Origin: Sinorhizobium kostiense
Lineage (GTDB): Bacteria; Pseudomonadota; Alphaproteobacteria; Rhizobiales; Rhizobiaceae
Assembly (NCBI RefSeq): GCF_017874595.1
Contig: NZ_JAGILA010000002.1
Coordinates: forward strand, 62,001-126,000
Length of the DNA: 64,000 nucleotides
Direction: 5' to 3'
Both the position numbers and the translations under genes were made by a program. The notes beneath the pieces are model-generated. The model ran no database searches, was not told the DNA's origin, and was given only the letters and a program-made list of their open reading frames with translations. Shown piece by piece: positions 20,073 through 29,363 of this stretch. Every line of letters starts with the position of its first letter. The stretch's first letter is position 1.

Positions 20073-22061
20073 CTGAAAGAGCGTGAAGGAACGGCATCCG
20101 GGGAGGATCCCTGGTCGACGGACATCAAGGAGCAAGGCAGGCGGACCGATCTTCTGTCGCTGGTGCCGCTTGCGGCCATCGTAGCGTTGGTCGCGCTTGT
20201 GGCGGCTCTCGTCTGGATTGTCAGCCGCAGCGAAGCCGAGCAGGCGCGCACCAAGCTCGCCACCGATGCGCTGTGGGTGGAGCAGACGCTGCGCTTTCAG
20301 CTTTCGGTGGACGAGGACATGCTGGTGCGACTGGCGCTCGATGCCTCCGGAGGAACTCCGGCTGATGTGCTCGACGCGCGAGCGCGCATCCACATCGCCA
20401 ACAACCCGGAAGTGCTGTCGATCGTATGGCATGACGCGACGGGTGACGTGCTCAGGGCGGTACCGGGGCTCGACAGTCCGCCTGACCAGCGGCTTGTCGA
20501 CCGTATGGTGCACTCGCGCGCGGTCTCCGCACGGCCCGTATTCAGCGCGGTTGGAGCGCAGCGCTTCACCATGGGCGTGTTGCTGCAAGGCGGCGCGGGT
20601 ATCGTTACAGCGACTATTTCGGTTCCGCTGATGCTCGAGCGACATATCCCCTGGTGGATCGCCGAGCAATACAGTGTTGAACTCGCCGACGCCGGCGGCA
20701 GCGTTATCGCCAGGCGTGCCAAACGCACGCCCGACCCGCAAAACCCGACTCATACGATCAGTTTCGACCCGCCGCTGCCTGGCACGGTTCTGCGGATCGC
20801 GTCCTATGAACCACCGGCTGCCTTCGTGAATACGCTTCTCGTCGCCGTGATCGCCGGACTGGCGATCTTCGCCATCCTCGCATTGCTCACCCTCTATCGA
20901 AGCGCCCAACGACGGCGGCGCGCCGAAGAGCGGCTCGAAGGCGAGATGGCGTTTCGACGTTCGATGGAGGAGAGCCTCACGGTCGGACTGAGGGCCAAGG
21001 ACCACGCCGGGCGCGTACTCTACGTGAATTCGGCCTTCTGCAACCTCGTCGGCTGGCCGGCCGCCGAACTCGTCGGGCGTACCCCGCCTATGCCATATTG
21101 GTCGCCGGAGCGACTGGAGGAGACCCTCGCCCGACAGCGGGCGCTCACCGAGGGCGGCTCCGTTTCCCAATCCTTCGAGACCCGCTTCCGCCGCGCCGAC
21201 GGGAGCCAGATAGACGTCCAGGTCTACGAGGCTCCGCTCATCGATGCGAATGGGCGGCATCGTGGCTGGATGGGGTCCATCATCGACATTACAGACACCA
21301 AGCGCGCGGCGCGACTGGCCCGGGCCCAGGACGAGAGTATGGCACGCACTGGCCGCCTCGTCACGCTGGGCGAGATGGCCTCGACGCTGGCGCACGAACT
21401 GAACCAGCCGCTTTCGGCCATTGCAAGCTATGCCGCGGGACTGGCCAATCTGCTGCAGCGGGGCAAGGCCGACCCGTCCGTGCTTGGACCCGCCGTGGAA
21501 AAGCTCTCGGTCCAGGCCAACCGCGCCGGGCAGATCATCCGACGCATCCAGGACTTCGTAAAGAAGCGCGAACCGCGTTTCGGCCGACTGAGCCTGCGCG
21601 ACGTTGTGACGGGCACGATCGGATTCCTGCTGGCGGATGCCCGTGAAAACCGTGTCAGGATCGTACCCGAACTCACGGATGTCGGGGACGTGATGGCCGA
21701 CCGCATTCTGCTGGAGCAGGTTTTGGTCAACCTGATCCGCAACGGCATGGAGGCGATGGCCGACGGCCGCCGCACCGGCGACCGGCTGACCGTACGCCTG
21801 CTGAAAAGCAGCGACGGCAACGCATTCATCGAAATCGAGGACCAGGGCGCGGGTATTGCGCCCGAGGTGGCGGGGCGGCTTTTCGACGCCTTCACCTCTA
21901 CCAAGGAGCAGGGGATGGGAATGGGGCTGAATATCTGCCGATCGATCGTGGAGTTGCACCGCGGCCATTTGGCACATCGGGCGGGCGCGACCGGCGGCAC
22001 CGTATTCACGGTCACTCTTCCCCTGGCCGATGACATGCAAGAGGCAGTGGGCTACCGATGA
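20073..22061 (+). CDS. dctS: Sensor histidine kinase, DctS-like
   Basis: A membrane-bound sensor kinase of about 662 residues. In order it has an N-terminal transmembrane helix, a periplasmic sensory region of about 200 residues, a second transmembrane helix (AFVNTLLVAVIAGLAIFAIL), a PAS domain, and a kinase core with H-box [21 protein letters not shown]-box NLIRNGMEAM and G-boxes DQGAGIAP and GMGMGLNICRS. This matches Rhodobacter DctS, the C4-dicarboxylate sensor. No ATG fits the frame's start: a CTG at 20073 follows AAGGGGGG, while a TTG at 19983 would place the palindrome at 19998 inside the gene. I prefer the CTG. It overlaps dctR by four bases. Confidence 0.85.
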   Translation: MKEREGTASGEDPWSTDIKEQGRRTDLLSLVPLAAIVALVALVAALVWIVSRSEAEQARTKLATDALWVEQTLRFQLSVDEDMLVRLALDASGGTPADVLDARARIHIANNPEVLSIVWHDATGDVLRAVPGLDSPPDQRLVDRMVHSRAVSARPVFSAVGAQRFTMGVLLQGGAGIVTATISVPLMLERHIPWWIAEQYSVELADAGGSVIARRAKRTPDPQNPTHTISFDPPLPGTVLRIASYEPPAAFVNTLLVAVIAGLAIFAILALLTLYRSAQRRRRAEERLEGEMAFRRSMEESLTVGLRAKDHAGRVLYVNSAFCNLVGWPAAELVGRTPPMPYWSPERLEETLARQRALTEGGSVSQSFETRFRRADGSQIDVQVYEAPLIDANGRHRGWMGSIIDITDTKRAARLARAQDESMARTGRLVTLGEMASTLAHELNQPLSAIASYAAGLANLLQRGKADPSVLGPAVEKLSVQANRAGQIIRRIQDFVKKREPRFGRLSLRDVVTGTIGFLLADARENRVRIVPELTDVGDVMADRILLEQVLVNLIRNGMEAMADGRRTGDRLTVRLLKSSDGNAFIEIEDQGAGIAPEVAGRLFDAFTSTKEQGMGMGLNICRSIVELHRGHLAHRAGATGGTVFTVTLPLADDMQEAVGYR

Positions 22062-22663
22062 CGAGCACGATCCATATCATCGACGACGAAGAAAGCATCC
22101 GCGATGCTCTTGCCTTTCTTTTCGCCTCGCGAGGGCTTCCCGCCCAAGGCTGGCCTTCCGGCGAGGCCTTTCTGGAAGCACTGCCCGGCCAAGACTGCGG
22201 CTGCGTCGTCCTCGATGTCCGCATGGAAGGATTGTCCGGACCGGAGGTATTCGATCGCCTGCGCGCCATGGGCTGGAAGGCGCCGGTCATCTTCCTGACG
22301 GGGCACGCAGACGTGCCGGTCGCGGTGCAAACGTTGAAGGCGGGCGCGTTCGACTTCGTCGAGAAGCCCTTCAACGACAATCAACTGGTCGACCTCGTCG
22401 TCAAAGCGATCGCGATGCATGAGAACCAACGGGTACTCATCGGACACAGACAGGACCTGCAGCGTCGGATCCAAACGCTCTCCAACCGCGAGGCGGAAGT
22501 CATGCGCTTGATGCTGCAGGGAAACCTCAACAAGCAGATCGCGCATGCGCTCGGAATAGCCATGCGCACGGTCGAGGTGCATCGCAGCCGGGTGCTCGAG
22601 AAAATGGGAGTCCGCAACACGACCGAACTCGTCGTACTGCTGGCGGAACTGGACGCCTCGTGA
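22058..22663 (+). CDS. dctR: FixJ/NarL-type response regulator, DctR-like
   Basis: The 201-residue protein has an N-terminal receiver domain (IIDDEESIRD acidic pocket, phosphorylation site Asp53 in VVLDVRMEGLSG, conserved Lys in VEKPF) and a C-terminal LuxR/FixJ helix-turn-helix (LSNREAEVMRLM and KQIAHALGIAMRTVEVHRSR). It overlaps dctS by four bases, so the pair is a two-component system. By analogy with Rhodobacter DctSR it should activate the divergent dctPQM genes when dicarboxylates are present. It differs from the sigma-54-dependent DctBD system of rhizobia. Confidence 0.9.
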   Translation: MTSTIHIIDDEESIRDALAFLFASRGLPAQGWPSGEAFLEALPGQDCGCVVLDVRMEGLSGPEVFDRLRAMGWKAPVIFLTGHADVPVAVQTLKAGAFDFVEKPFNDNQLVDLVVKAIAMHENQRVLIGHRQDLQRRIQTLSNREAEVMRLMLQGNLNKQIAHALGIAMRTVEVHRSRVLEKMGVRNTTELVVLLAELDAS

Positions 22664-22681
22664 CTCGCCGCCGGGACGAGA

Positions 22682-23782
22682 TCAGTCGCGAAGTTCGATC
22701 GCCGTCTCTCTCGGATATTCGCCGATGAAGCCGCGCCAGTGGGCGATCGCGAAACCGAGCACCACGAGCGCGCCCGCCTGGTGCAACACCCCCCAGCCAA
22801 TCGGCACCTGCAAGACAAGCGTCATAATGCCGATCGCCGCCTGAATTGCCACGAGCGCGAACAGAAGCACCGATCGGCGGGCATGGGTCGTTTCCGGTGC
22901 GGCGCGCAGCGAGGCGATCATATGCATGAGCGCCAAGGCGATGAGCAGATAGGCGCCGAGCCGATGGACGAACTGCACCGCCTTCGGATTCTCGAAGAGG
23001 TTGATCCATGCCGGCTGTTGTACGAACAGGCCTCCGGGCACGATGGCGCCATCCATCAGCGGCCAGGTGTTGTAGGTAAAACCGGCGTCGAGGCCCGCCA
23101 CCAGCGCGCCGAGATAGATCTGAAAGAGGCTCATGGCGGCGATCACGCCGGCCATCTTCTGTGATCTCTTGGTCGGCGCCGCATCGCCCGAGTGCGCAGA
23201 AAGCCCGCGAAAGATCCACATACAGGCGGCAAAGATCAGGCAGGCGATGACCAGATGCGCAGCGAGCCGGTACTGGCTTACCTCGGTCCGCTCGACGAGA
23301 CCGGAGGAGACCATCCACCAGCCGATGAAGCCCTGGAAGCCGCCAAGCGCCAGAATGCCGAGGAGCGGCAGGCGGAGCCGCCGTTCGACCCGCCCGGTCA
23401 CCCAGAAGAAGAGGAGCGGCAAAGCGAAGATCACGCCAATGGAGCGGGCGAGCAGCCGGTGCCCCCATTCCCACCAGAAGATCGTCTTGAACTCCTCTAC
23501 CGTCATGCCCTTGTTGAGCTGCTCATATTGAGGAATGCGCTGGTAGAGACGGAATTCCTCCTCCCACTCTTCAGCCGACAGGGGTGGAATGACGCCGTGG
23601 ATCGGCTTCCATTCGGTGATCGAGAGACCGGACTCGGTCAACCGAGTGGCGCCGCCGACGAGCACCAGTGCGAACAGGACAAACAAAACGACGGCGAGCC
23701 AGCCGCGGATTTGCCGGCGGTTTCGCTCCGCTCGATCGATCTTCGTGAGCAGCGTCCGTTCTGTTGCCGCGGCATGGGCCAT
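22682..23782 (-). CDS. ctaA: Heme A synthase (CtaA/Cox15)
   Basis: CtaA oxidises the C8 methyl of heme O to make heme A for aa3-type cytochrome oxidases. The 366-residue inner-membrane protein has about eight helices. Conserved segments are [19 protein letters not shown], the [13 protein letters not shown]-type histidine motif ([13 protein letters not shown]), [10 protein letters not shown] and the late [11 protein letters not shown]; the paired histidines bind heme. The ATG at 23782 follows GAGGAAGTGCTC; a GTG two codons upstream is possible. It stands alone, convergent with dctSR. Confidence 0.96.
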   Translation of the reverse strand: MAHAAATERTLLTKIDRAERNRRQIRGWLAVVLFVLFALVLVGGATRLTESGLSITEWKPIHGVIPPLSAEEWEEEFRLYQRIPQYEQLNKGMTVEEFKTIFWWEWGHRLLARSIGVIFALPLLFFWVTGRVERRLRLPLLGILALGGFQGFIGWWMVSSGLVERTEVSQYRLAAHLVIACLIFAACMWIFRGLSAHSGDAAPTKRSQKMAGVIAAMSLFQIYLGALVAGLDAGFTYNTWPLMDGAIVPGGLFVQQPAWINLFENPKAVQFVHRLGAYLLIALALMHMIASLRAAPETTHARRSVLLFALVAIQAAIGIMTLVLQVPIGWGVLHQAGALVVLGFAIAHWRGFIGEYPRETAIELRD

Positions 23783-23984
23783 GAGCACTTCCTCATCCGT
23801 CTACGGACCACCTCCACGCAGTTCGCCTGCGCGCCGGCGTGAAAGCCGTTGATTTGCACCAGAGCGCCGTGCAAGACAAGGCCAAAGCCTTTGCGGCATC
23901 CCGTCGCGGTCCACTCCAGAAACTGGAGCTAACCGCGTGCAGTTTTAACGATCCATGCGGCTGCCGCCGTCCGAAAGAAGTCAA

Positions 23985-24194
23985 ATGCCCGTACGCCTGA
24001 GAAAACTGATCGGCACCATCCTCATCATCATCCTCGTCATCACCTACGCGCTGGCGGCGGTCACCTTTGCCTCGCTGCTGCTCGGCGCTTCCCCCTGGTG
24101 GGTGCATCTCCTTTATTTCTTCTTCACCGGCCTTCTGTGGATCCTTCCTGCCATGCTGATTATCAAGTGGATGGAGAAACCTGCCAAGCGCTGA
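23985..24194 (+). CDS. DUF2842 family small membrane protein
   Basis: A 69-residue protein with two transmembrane helices (about residues 7-33 and 38-60) and basic ends. MPVRLRKLIGTILIIILVIT and PWWVHLLYFFFTGLLWILPA are the features I associate with the alphaproteobacterial DUF2842 family; function is unknown. I start at 23985, with AAGAAG upstream, because the ten extra residues of the longer frame are not family-like. The metallophosphoesterase gene follows 16 bases on in the same direction. Confidence 0.8.
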   Translation: MPVRLRKLIGTILIIILVITYALAAVTFASLLLGASPWWVHLLYFFFTGLLWILPAMLIIKWMEKPAKR

Positions 24195-24210
24195 CCAACT
24201 GGATAGAGCA

Positions 24211-24951
24211 ATGAAGATCGCCGTCATCTCCGACATCCACGGCAACGATCTGGCGCTAGAGGCGGTTCTCGCGGATATTGCCGCTTTGGGGATCAAGGAG
24301 GTAGTCAATCTCGGCGATCACCTCAGCGGTCCGCTGAACGCGGTACGGACTGCCGATATCCTGATGGAACGCGACATGCCCGCGATCCGTGGCAATCACG
24401 ATCGATATCTTCTCACGATCGATCCGGCCGCCATGGGGCCTTCTGACCGGGCGGCCTATGATCAGCTCGAGCAGCATCACCTGGAGTGGCTGGCCACCCT
24501 GCCGGAGACTCTAGTTTATCGCGACACGCTCTTTCTCTGCCATGGCACGCCGGCTGACGACGAAACCTACTGGATGGAGGCTCTGACCGCCAACGGCATT
24601 GTCCATATGGGGAAACGCGAGGTGATCGAGTGTTTCGCGGAAGGAATCGCCTATCCGGTGATCCTCTGCGGCCACACACATATTCCCCGCGCCGTGCGGC
24701 TTGCGGACGGGCGCCTTCTCGTCAATCCCGGCAGCGTCGGCTGTCCTGGCTACACCGACGATCACCCGGTCGGCCATAAGGTCGAGACCGGCTCGCCAGA
24801 TGCGCGCTACGCCATCGTTGATCGAACGGCGAACGGATGGAGTGTAACCTTCCGCTGCGTACCCTACGACCACATGGCGATGTCGCGAGTTGCGGCCAAT
24901 CGCGACCGCCCCGATTGGGCATGCGCACTCGCCACCGGCCTCCTCGATTGA
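24211..24951 (+). CDS. Calcineurin-like metallophosphoesterase (YfcE/MJ0936 type)
   Basis: A 246-residue protein of the metallophosphoesterase superfamily. The metal ligands are in order: SDIHGND at the N-terminus, NLGDHLSG, IRGNHDRY and CGHTHIPRAV, followed by LVNPGSVGCPG, a signature of the MJ0936/YfcE branch. These enzymes hydrolyse phosphodiesters or phosphomonoesters; the substrate is not known. It starts 16 bases after the DUF2842 gene and may be co-transcribed with it. Confidence 0.88.
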   Translation: MKIAVISDIHGNDLALEAVLADIAALGIKEVVNLGDHLSGPLNAVRTADILMERDMPAIRGNHDRYLLTIDPAAMGPSDRAAYDQLEQHHLEWLATLPETLVYRDTLFLCHGTPADDETYWMEALTANGIVHMGKREVIECFAEGIAYPVILCGHTHIPRAVRLADGRLLVNPGSVGCPGYTDDHPVGHKVETGSPDARYAIVDRTANGWSVTFRCVPYDHMAMSRVAANRDRPDWACALATGLLD

Positions 24952-25116
24952 GTCTATCGCGCGCCTTCCAGCGCCTCGAGGTCTGCGAGGCGGATTACCA
25001 GCGGCGGCGTTTTCATTCTTTGCTAACCGCATTCAGCGTAGCGATAGCAAATTAATCGGATGTAGCGGATTTGCGGTTTCAATGGCGCCACTCCCCGCCC
25101 GCGATGACGCTGAGAC

Positions 25117-26313
25117 ATGGCCCATTCCGATTTCATCCTCGCCCCGCCGAACGACGCGTCGCTCAATCCGCACCAAAGTGTCGGACGCGATAAAGCAAAC
25201 CGGATTACCGTCTCCATCCATTCCGGCCTCAGCGAAAACGAGGCAGAATGGCGGACGCTCGAGGCAAACAATCTGAATTCCCCGCACCAGAGCCTCGACT
25301 GGTGCAGGACCTGGGAAGAGACCCACGATCGGCAAGTGCTGGTGGTTCGCGGCGCGATCGGCGGGCAGGCGCTCTTCGTTCTGCCGTTTGAAATCGTCCG
25401 CGGCTGCTTTTTCCGAACGGCCCGCCTGATCGGCTCCGATCACAGCAACTTGAACACCGGGCTGTTTGCCGAAGGCATCGAGATGTTTGCGGGCGCGGAC
25501 CTCACCCGCGCGCTTACCGACGGACTGCGCCAGATCCGTGGCTTTGCGGACGTCGTGAGCCTCGACAGAATACCGGCCACGTGGCGCGGCGCACCGCATC
25601 CTCTCCACTTTCTGCCCGGTGCCGCAAGCCCCAATGCATCCTTCCAACTGCCCCTCCGTGACGACATCGAGCAAACCTTGGCGCAGCTCAATGCGAAGCG
25701 CCGGCGCAAGAGGATGCGCATTTCCGAGAAGCGTCTCGCCGAATTCGGAGGCTATGAGTATGTGATTGCCCGGCAGCCGTCGGAGGCTCATTCATTATTG
25801 GAGATCTTCTTCCGGCAGAAAGCAGCGCGTTTTGCCAAACTGGGCCTGCCCGATGTGTTCGCAGATGGAGCCACCCGCGCCTTCTTCCATACTCTGATAG
25901 ACAGGGGCGGCCTCTTCGAACTCAATGCGATACGGATGAGAGGAGAGCATCACGGCAAGATACTCGCCGTCGCCGGGCTCCTGCGAAAGGGCGATCACGT
26001 CATCTGTCAGTTTGGTTCCATCGACGAAACAGTCGCGGCCGACAGCAGCCCCGGGGAATTGCTGTTCTACCGGATAATCGAACGTCTTTGCGGTGAAGGC
26101 GTGAAGGTCTTCGATTTCGGGATAGGCGACCAGAGCTACAAGCGGTCATGGTGCACGATCGAGACACCGCTTCGCGATATCGTCTTGCCGCTGACCCCTC
26201 GCGGCCAACTGGCCGCCGGAATCCATCGCATGATAGCTCGCGCCAAACGGGCCGCGAAGGCCAACGAACCTGTCTACACTTTTCTTCAGCGTCAGCGCCG
26301 ACGATGGCAATAA
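25117..26313 (+). CDS. GNAT-family (CelD/BcsL type) acetyltransferase-like protein
   Basis: A 398-residue protein with a C-terminal GNAT fold of the CelD/BcsL type, a family often found in exopolysaccharide and cellulose loci. Recognisable parts are LNSPHQSLDWCRTWEETHD near residue 55, the basic helix LNAKRRRKRMRISEKRLAEF before the GNAT part, and VFDFGIGDQSYKRSWC towards the end. The acyl acceptor is unknown, perhaps a sugar of the nearby polysaccharide. It is convergent with the ExoP-like gene and probably belongs to the polysaccharide locus. Confidence 0.78.
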   Translation: MAHSDFILAPPNDASLNPHQSVGRDKANRITVSIHSGLSENEAEWRTLEANNLNSPHQSLDWCRTWEETHDRQVLVVRGAIGGQALFVLPFEIVRGCFFRTARLIGSDHSNLNTGLFAEGIEMFAGADLTRALTDGLRQIRGFADVVSLDRIPATWRGAPHPLHFLPGAASPNASFQLPLRDDIEQTLAQLNAKRRRKRMRISEKRLAEFGGYEYVIARQPSEAHSLLEIFFRQKAARFAKLGLPDVFADGATRAFFHTLIDRGGLFELNAIRMRGEHHGKILAVAGLLRKGDHVICQFGSIDETVAADSSPGELLFYRIIERLCGEGVKVFDFGIGDQSYKRSWCTIETPLRDIVLPLTPRGQLAAGIHRMIARAKRAAKANEPVYTFLQRQRRRWQ

Positions 26314-26394
26314 CCGCAGTTTCCCACGGGAACGGCGACATTGGCTACAGAGGGCCGTCAGGACGGACAGAGTAAGCCGTAAATTTTTGAACCT

Positions 26395-26443
26395 GCGCAT
26401 CGTGCTTTCCGGAATCGGTTCCGCTTTTCGGAAAGCTCGATGT
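26395..26443. repeat. Short palindromic intergenic repeat
   Basis: TGCGCATCGTGCTTTCCGG leads into GGAATCGGTTCCG and ends with TTTTCGGAAAGCTCGATGTG; the outer parts are inverted copies of each other. It shares its core with the repeats at 13,452 and 56,270. It fills the gap between two convergent genes and may act as a transcription end. Confidence 0.7.
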
Positions 26444-26444
26444 G

Positions 26445-28580
26445 TTAGGCCGCCCACCGGTCGGGAAATCCAGGGCCGTACTCGCCGCGGCCGGTCATGA
26501 GCACGATGTCGCGGTACCCGGCCTCACCGAAACAGGTGAGTTCCTCAATGATCCGTTCTTCGCTGACCGCAGGCGCCGACAGGATGATCTCGATGCCTTC
26601 GCGGCGGGCCACCTTGGCGACGGCGGCCGCGTCGGCCGACCCGCACTCGATGAGGACCAGGTCGTAAACGTTCGCGAGCGCGTCGACTATCATCTGCAGA
26701 CGGTCGATCCCGCGCATAGCCTTTTGAGGGTCGGCGTCGCCGTGCGGAATGATATGGACTTCGGAAAGCCTGTCCGCGTGAATCGACTCGGTGAAGGCAA
26801 CCTCGCCCGCCAGCAGGTTGGTGATCCCAGGCAGATGCGGCTCCTGGACCATGAGCCTGGTCGGACAGGCGGAGCCGGAAAGATCGATAAGGACGATCTT
26901 CTGCTCCTCTTCCGCGAGAAGGCGCGCCAGCATCACCGTGGCCGTCGACCCCTCGTCGCCGCCGGGCGAAACCGATACGGCAATCCGGGTGCCGCTGTCG
27001 AGAAGGTGGGCGGCGACGGCCTCGATCGAAAAGTCCTGCTCCTCTGCGCCGCTTGATGCACTCTCCTCCTCATGTTCTTCGGAAGGCAGCACGTCAGCAA
27101 GAATGGACGCCGAGGCAAAATCCGTCGCGCTCGGCAACGCTGTCGCCGGTTCGGCAACCATTGCGCGCGGCCGGTTGACCGGTCGTAAAGCCCTGCCGCT
27201 GAAGAGCTCGCCGAGCATGATGGCGACTGAACTCAGCAGGAAGCTCGCGAGCGCCGCAACGATGGTGATCGGCACGACTTTCGGGAAGCTTGCGGTGACA
27301 GGAACGACCGCACTCGAAATCACCCGCGCATCGGCCGGAGTTGCGTTCGCGACGCTTCGCGATGTCGCCTCGCGATATCGGGCGAGATAGGTCTCGAGGA
27401 GCTGCCGCTGGGCTGCCGCTTCGCGCTCCAGCGCACGAAGCCCGACCTCCTCCTCCCCCGCCTGCGCCGACTGGGCCTTAATGGAGTTCAGCTGCTGCAC
27501 CAGTTGCTGTTCCCGCAATTGCCCAACCTTTGCCTCATTTTCGAGACTTGCGAGGATCTTCCGCGTTTCGCTGCGAATCTGCCCCTCGATACCATCGAGT
27601 TGCGATTTCAGGCCTCTCAGGCGCGGATGTCCGTCGAGCAGCGTCGTCGACAGGTCGGCGATCTGCCCTTTGAGCGCCGCCTGGCTTTCCTTGAGCCGCT
27701 GGATCATCGGCGATCCGACGATGTCGGCAAGCGTATCGACCGAGCGCCCATCTGCGAGCGCCGAGCGCACGCTCTCGGCCCGCGCGGCGGCGTTGGCCCT
27801 CTCCGCGCGTATCCGAGCGAGCTCCGCCGAAATGTCGCTCAATTGCCGTGTGGCGAAGTTCTCCGTCCCGCCCGTCGGCAACAGGCCGGATTCGGCGCGG
27901 TAGGCTGCGACCTTCGCCTCGGCGTCGCGGACCTTCTCGCGCAGATTGGCTATTTCCGGTTCAAGCCAGCGGCTCGCTTCCGAATTGGAGTCGAGCTTCG
28001 CACCGCTCTGCATCAAGAGATAGACCTTGGCCATTTCGTTCGGGATGGCCGCAGCAAGCTCCGGATCCTTCGACGTAAACGCAATCCCGATCACCCGCGA
28101 CTTTTCGATCTGATAGACTTGGACCTTCGAGTTGAACTCCTTGAGGGTCCTCTCCTCCGGCGGAAGCTCGAGCGGATTCTTCTTCAGCCCCAGCATGACC
28201 AACAGGTCGGAAATCATCGAGGGATGGGCGGAAGGGTCGAACTCTTCGAGCTCGTGCAGGTTCATGTTGCGCGCGACCTGCTTGATCAGGTCGGAGGAAC
28301 GCAGCACCTGAACCTGGCTGGCGATGCCCGATTCGTCAAAAATTCTGTCCGATCCGCCCTTGGAAGCCTGGGCCTCACCGCTGAACTCCGGCTCGCGCGA
28401 TTCGATCAGCACGCGCGTCTCGGCCTCGTAACTGGGGGCGATCATCTTGGCGACGGCGAAGGCGATTGCGGCAACGCCTGCGGTTTGAAGCAACAGCCGG
28501 CCGCGGCGCTGCCAGACTGCTCGAAAGAGTCCGCCGAGATCGATATCCACGTCCTCGTCTGCGCCGCCAATACCCGACAT
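26445..28580 (-). CDS. ExoP/Wzc-like polysaccharide co-polymerase with degenerate kinase domain
   Basis: A 711-residue inner-membrane protein with an N-terminal Wzz domain, transmembrane helix near residues 30-50, a long coiled-coil periplasmic region (about 170-390), a second helix (VVPITIVAALASFLLSSVAI) and a C-terminal cytoplasmic P-loop-like domain from about residue 530. It should control chain length and export of the polysaccharide. The kinase part is altered: the Walker A position reads SPGGDEGSTATV with no Lys, Walker A' reads IVLIDLSGSA without the usual second Asp, and there is no C-terminal tyrosine cluster. It probably does not phosphorylate itself. It resembles S. meliloti ExoP2 (SMc01794). 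The ATG at 28580 is preferred over a TTG four codons upstream. Confidence 0.85.
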   Translation of the reverse strand: MSGIGGADEDVDIDLGGLFRAVWQRRGRLLLQTAGVAAIAFAVAKMIAPSYEAETRVLIESREPEFSGEAQASKGGSDRIFDESGIASQVQVLRSSDLIKQVARNMNLHELEEFDPSAHPSMISDLLVMLGLKKNPLELPPEERTLKEFNSKVQVYQIEKSRVIGIAFTSKDPELAAAIPNEMAKVYLLMQSGAKLDSNSEASRWLEPEIANLREKVRDAEAKVAAYRAESGLLPTGGTENFATRQLSDISAELARIRAERANAAARAESVRSALADGRSVDTLADIVGSPMIQRLKESQAALKGQIADLSTTLLDGHPRLRGLKSQLDGIEGQIRSETRKILASLENEAKVGQLREQQLVQQLNSIKAQSAQAGEEEVGLRALEREAAAQRQLLETYLARYREATSRSVANATPADARVISSAVVPVTASFPKVVPITIVAALASFLLSSVAIMLGELFSGRALRPVNRPRAMVAEPATALPSATDFASASILADVLPSEEHEEESASSGAEEQDFSIEAVAAHLLDSGTRIAVSVSPGGDEGSTATVMLARLLAEEEQKIVLIDLSGSACPTRLMVQEPHLPGITNLLAGEVAFTESIHADRLSEVHIIPHGDADPQKAMRGIDRLQMIVDALANVYDLVLIECGSADAAAVAKVARREGIEIILSAPAVSEERIIEELTCFGEAGYRDIVLMTGRGEYGPGFPDRWAA

Positions 28581-28782
28581 GCCCCACCCCAAAGAATTCG
28601 CCCTTCAAGCGAAGGGTAAAAGAACATGGTAACCCAACGGTTAACTCGACTTGCAACCTTCGGCTGAATCCCTGCTGCGGCTGACCTCGGCCGCCCAATT
28701 TCGATCAGGAGTTTACCGGCTATTAACCCTAACGGATCGATAACGTCCCCAATGAGGTGATTTTCCCGGAGCCCTGACCCGC

Positions 28783-29358
28783 ATGTCGACCGCAGGCACA
28801 AAGATAGCGCGCGCTTTCGGCATTGCGCTCATGGCGGCGCTCGCCGGCGCCTGCACCAGCTATCAGCCGGCGCCCAAATCATTCAGCGAGGCGACGATCC
28901 AGCCCTACCGCCTGGACAGCGGCGACAGGTTGCGCATCAACGTCTTCGAGCAGCCTTCCCTCAGCGGCACCTATACAGTTGACCAGGCCGGCTATGTCGC
29001 ATTTCCGCTGATCGGGGCGGTGCCGTCGCGCGGCCATACGCTGCCGGAACTCGAGGGCATGATCGCTGCGAAGTTGCGGGAGGGTTACCTCAAGGATCCG
29101 GATGTGACGATCGAGGTCGACCGCTATCGCTCGGTCTTCATCATGGGCGAGGTCGGACAGGCCGGGCAATACGCTTATGTTCCCGGCATGACGGTGCAGA
29201 ACGCGATTGCGGTCGCCGGCGGCTTCACGCCACGCGCCAACCAGCTCAATGCCGACATCACCCGCAAGGTCAACGGCCGGATCATTACCGGCCGGGTGCC
29301 GATCACCGATCCAGTGCTGGCCGGCGACACGATCTATGTTCGCGAACGGCTGTTCTGA
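28783..29358 (+). CDS. Polysaccharide export outer-membrane lipoprotein (Wza/ExoF type)
   Basis: A 191-residue lipoprotein: the signal ends in the lipobox LAGAC, with the acylated Cys near residue 24. It contains a Poly_export domain (YRLDSGDRLRINVFEQPSLS and GYVAFPLIGAVPSRG) and one SLBB domain (VFIMGEVGQAGQYAYVPGMT). This is the short form of the outer-membrane export channel family, lacking the C-terminal membrane helix of full Wza. It is divergent from the ExoP-like gene and five bases upstream of the glycosyltransferase gene, so it heads the biosynthetic operon. Confidence 0.9.
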   Translation: MSTAGTKIARAFGIALMAALAGACTSYQPAPKSFSEATIQPYRLDSGDRLRINVFEQPSLSGTYTVDQAGYVAFPLIGAVPSRGHTLPELEGMIAAKLREGYLKDPDVTIEVDRYRSVFIMGEVGQAGQYAYVPGMTVQNAIAVAGGFTPRANQLNADITRKVNGRIITGRVPITDPVLAGDTIYVRERLF

Positions 29359-29363
29359 GAACC

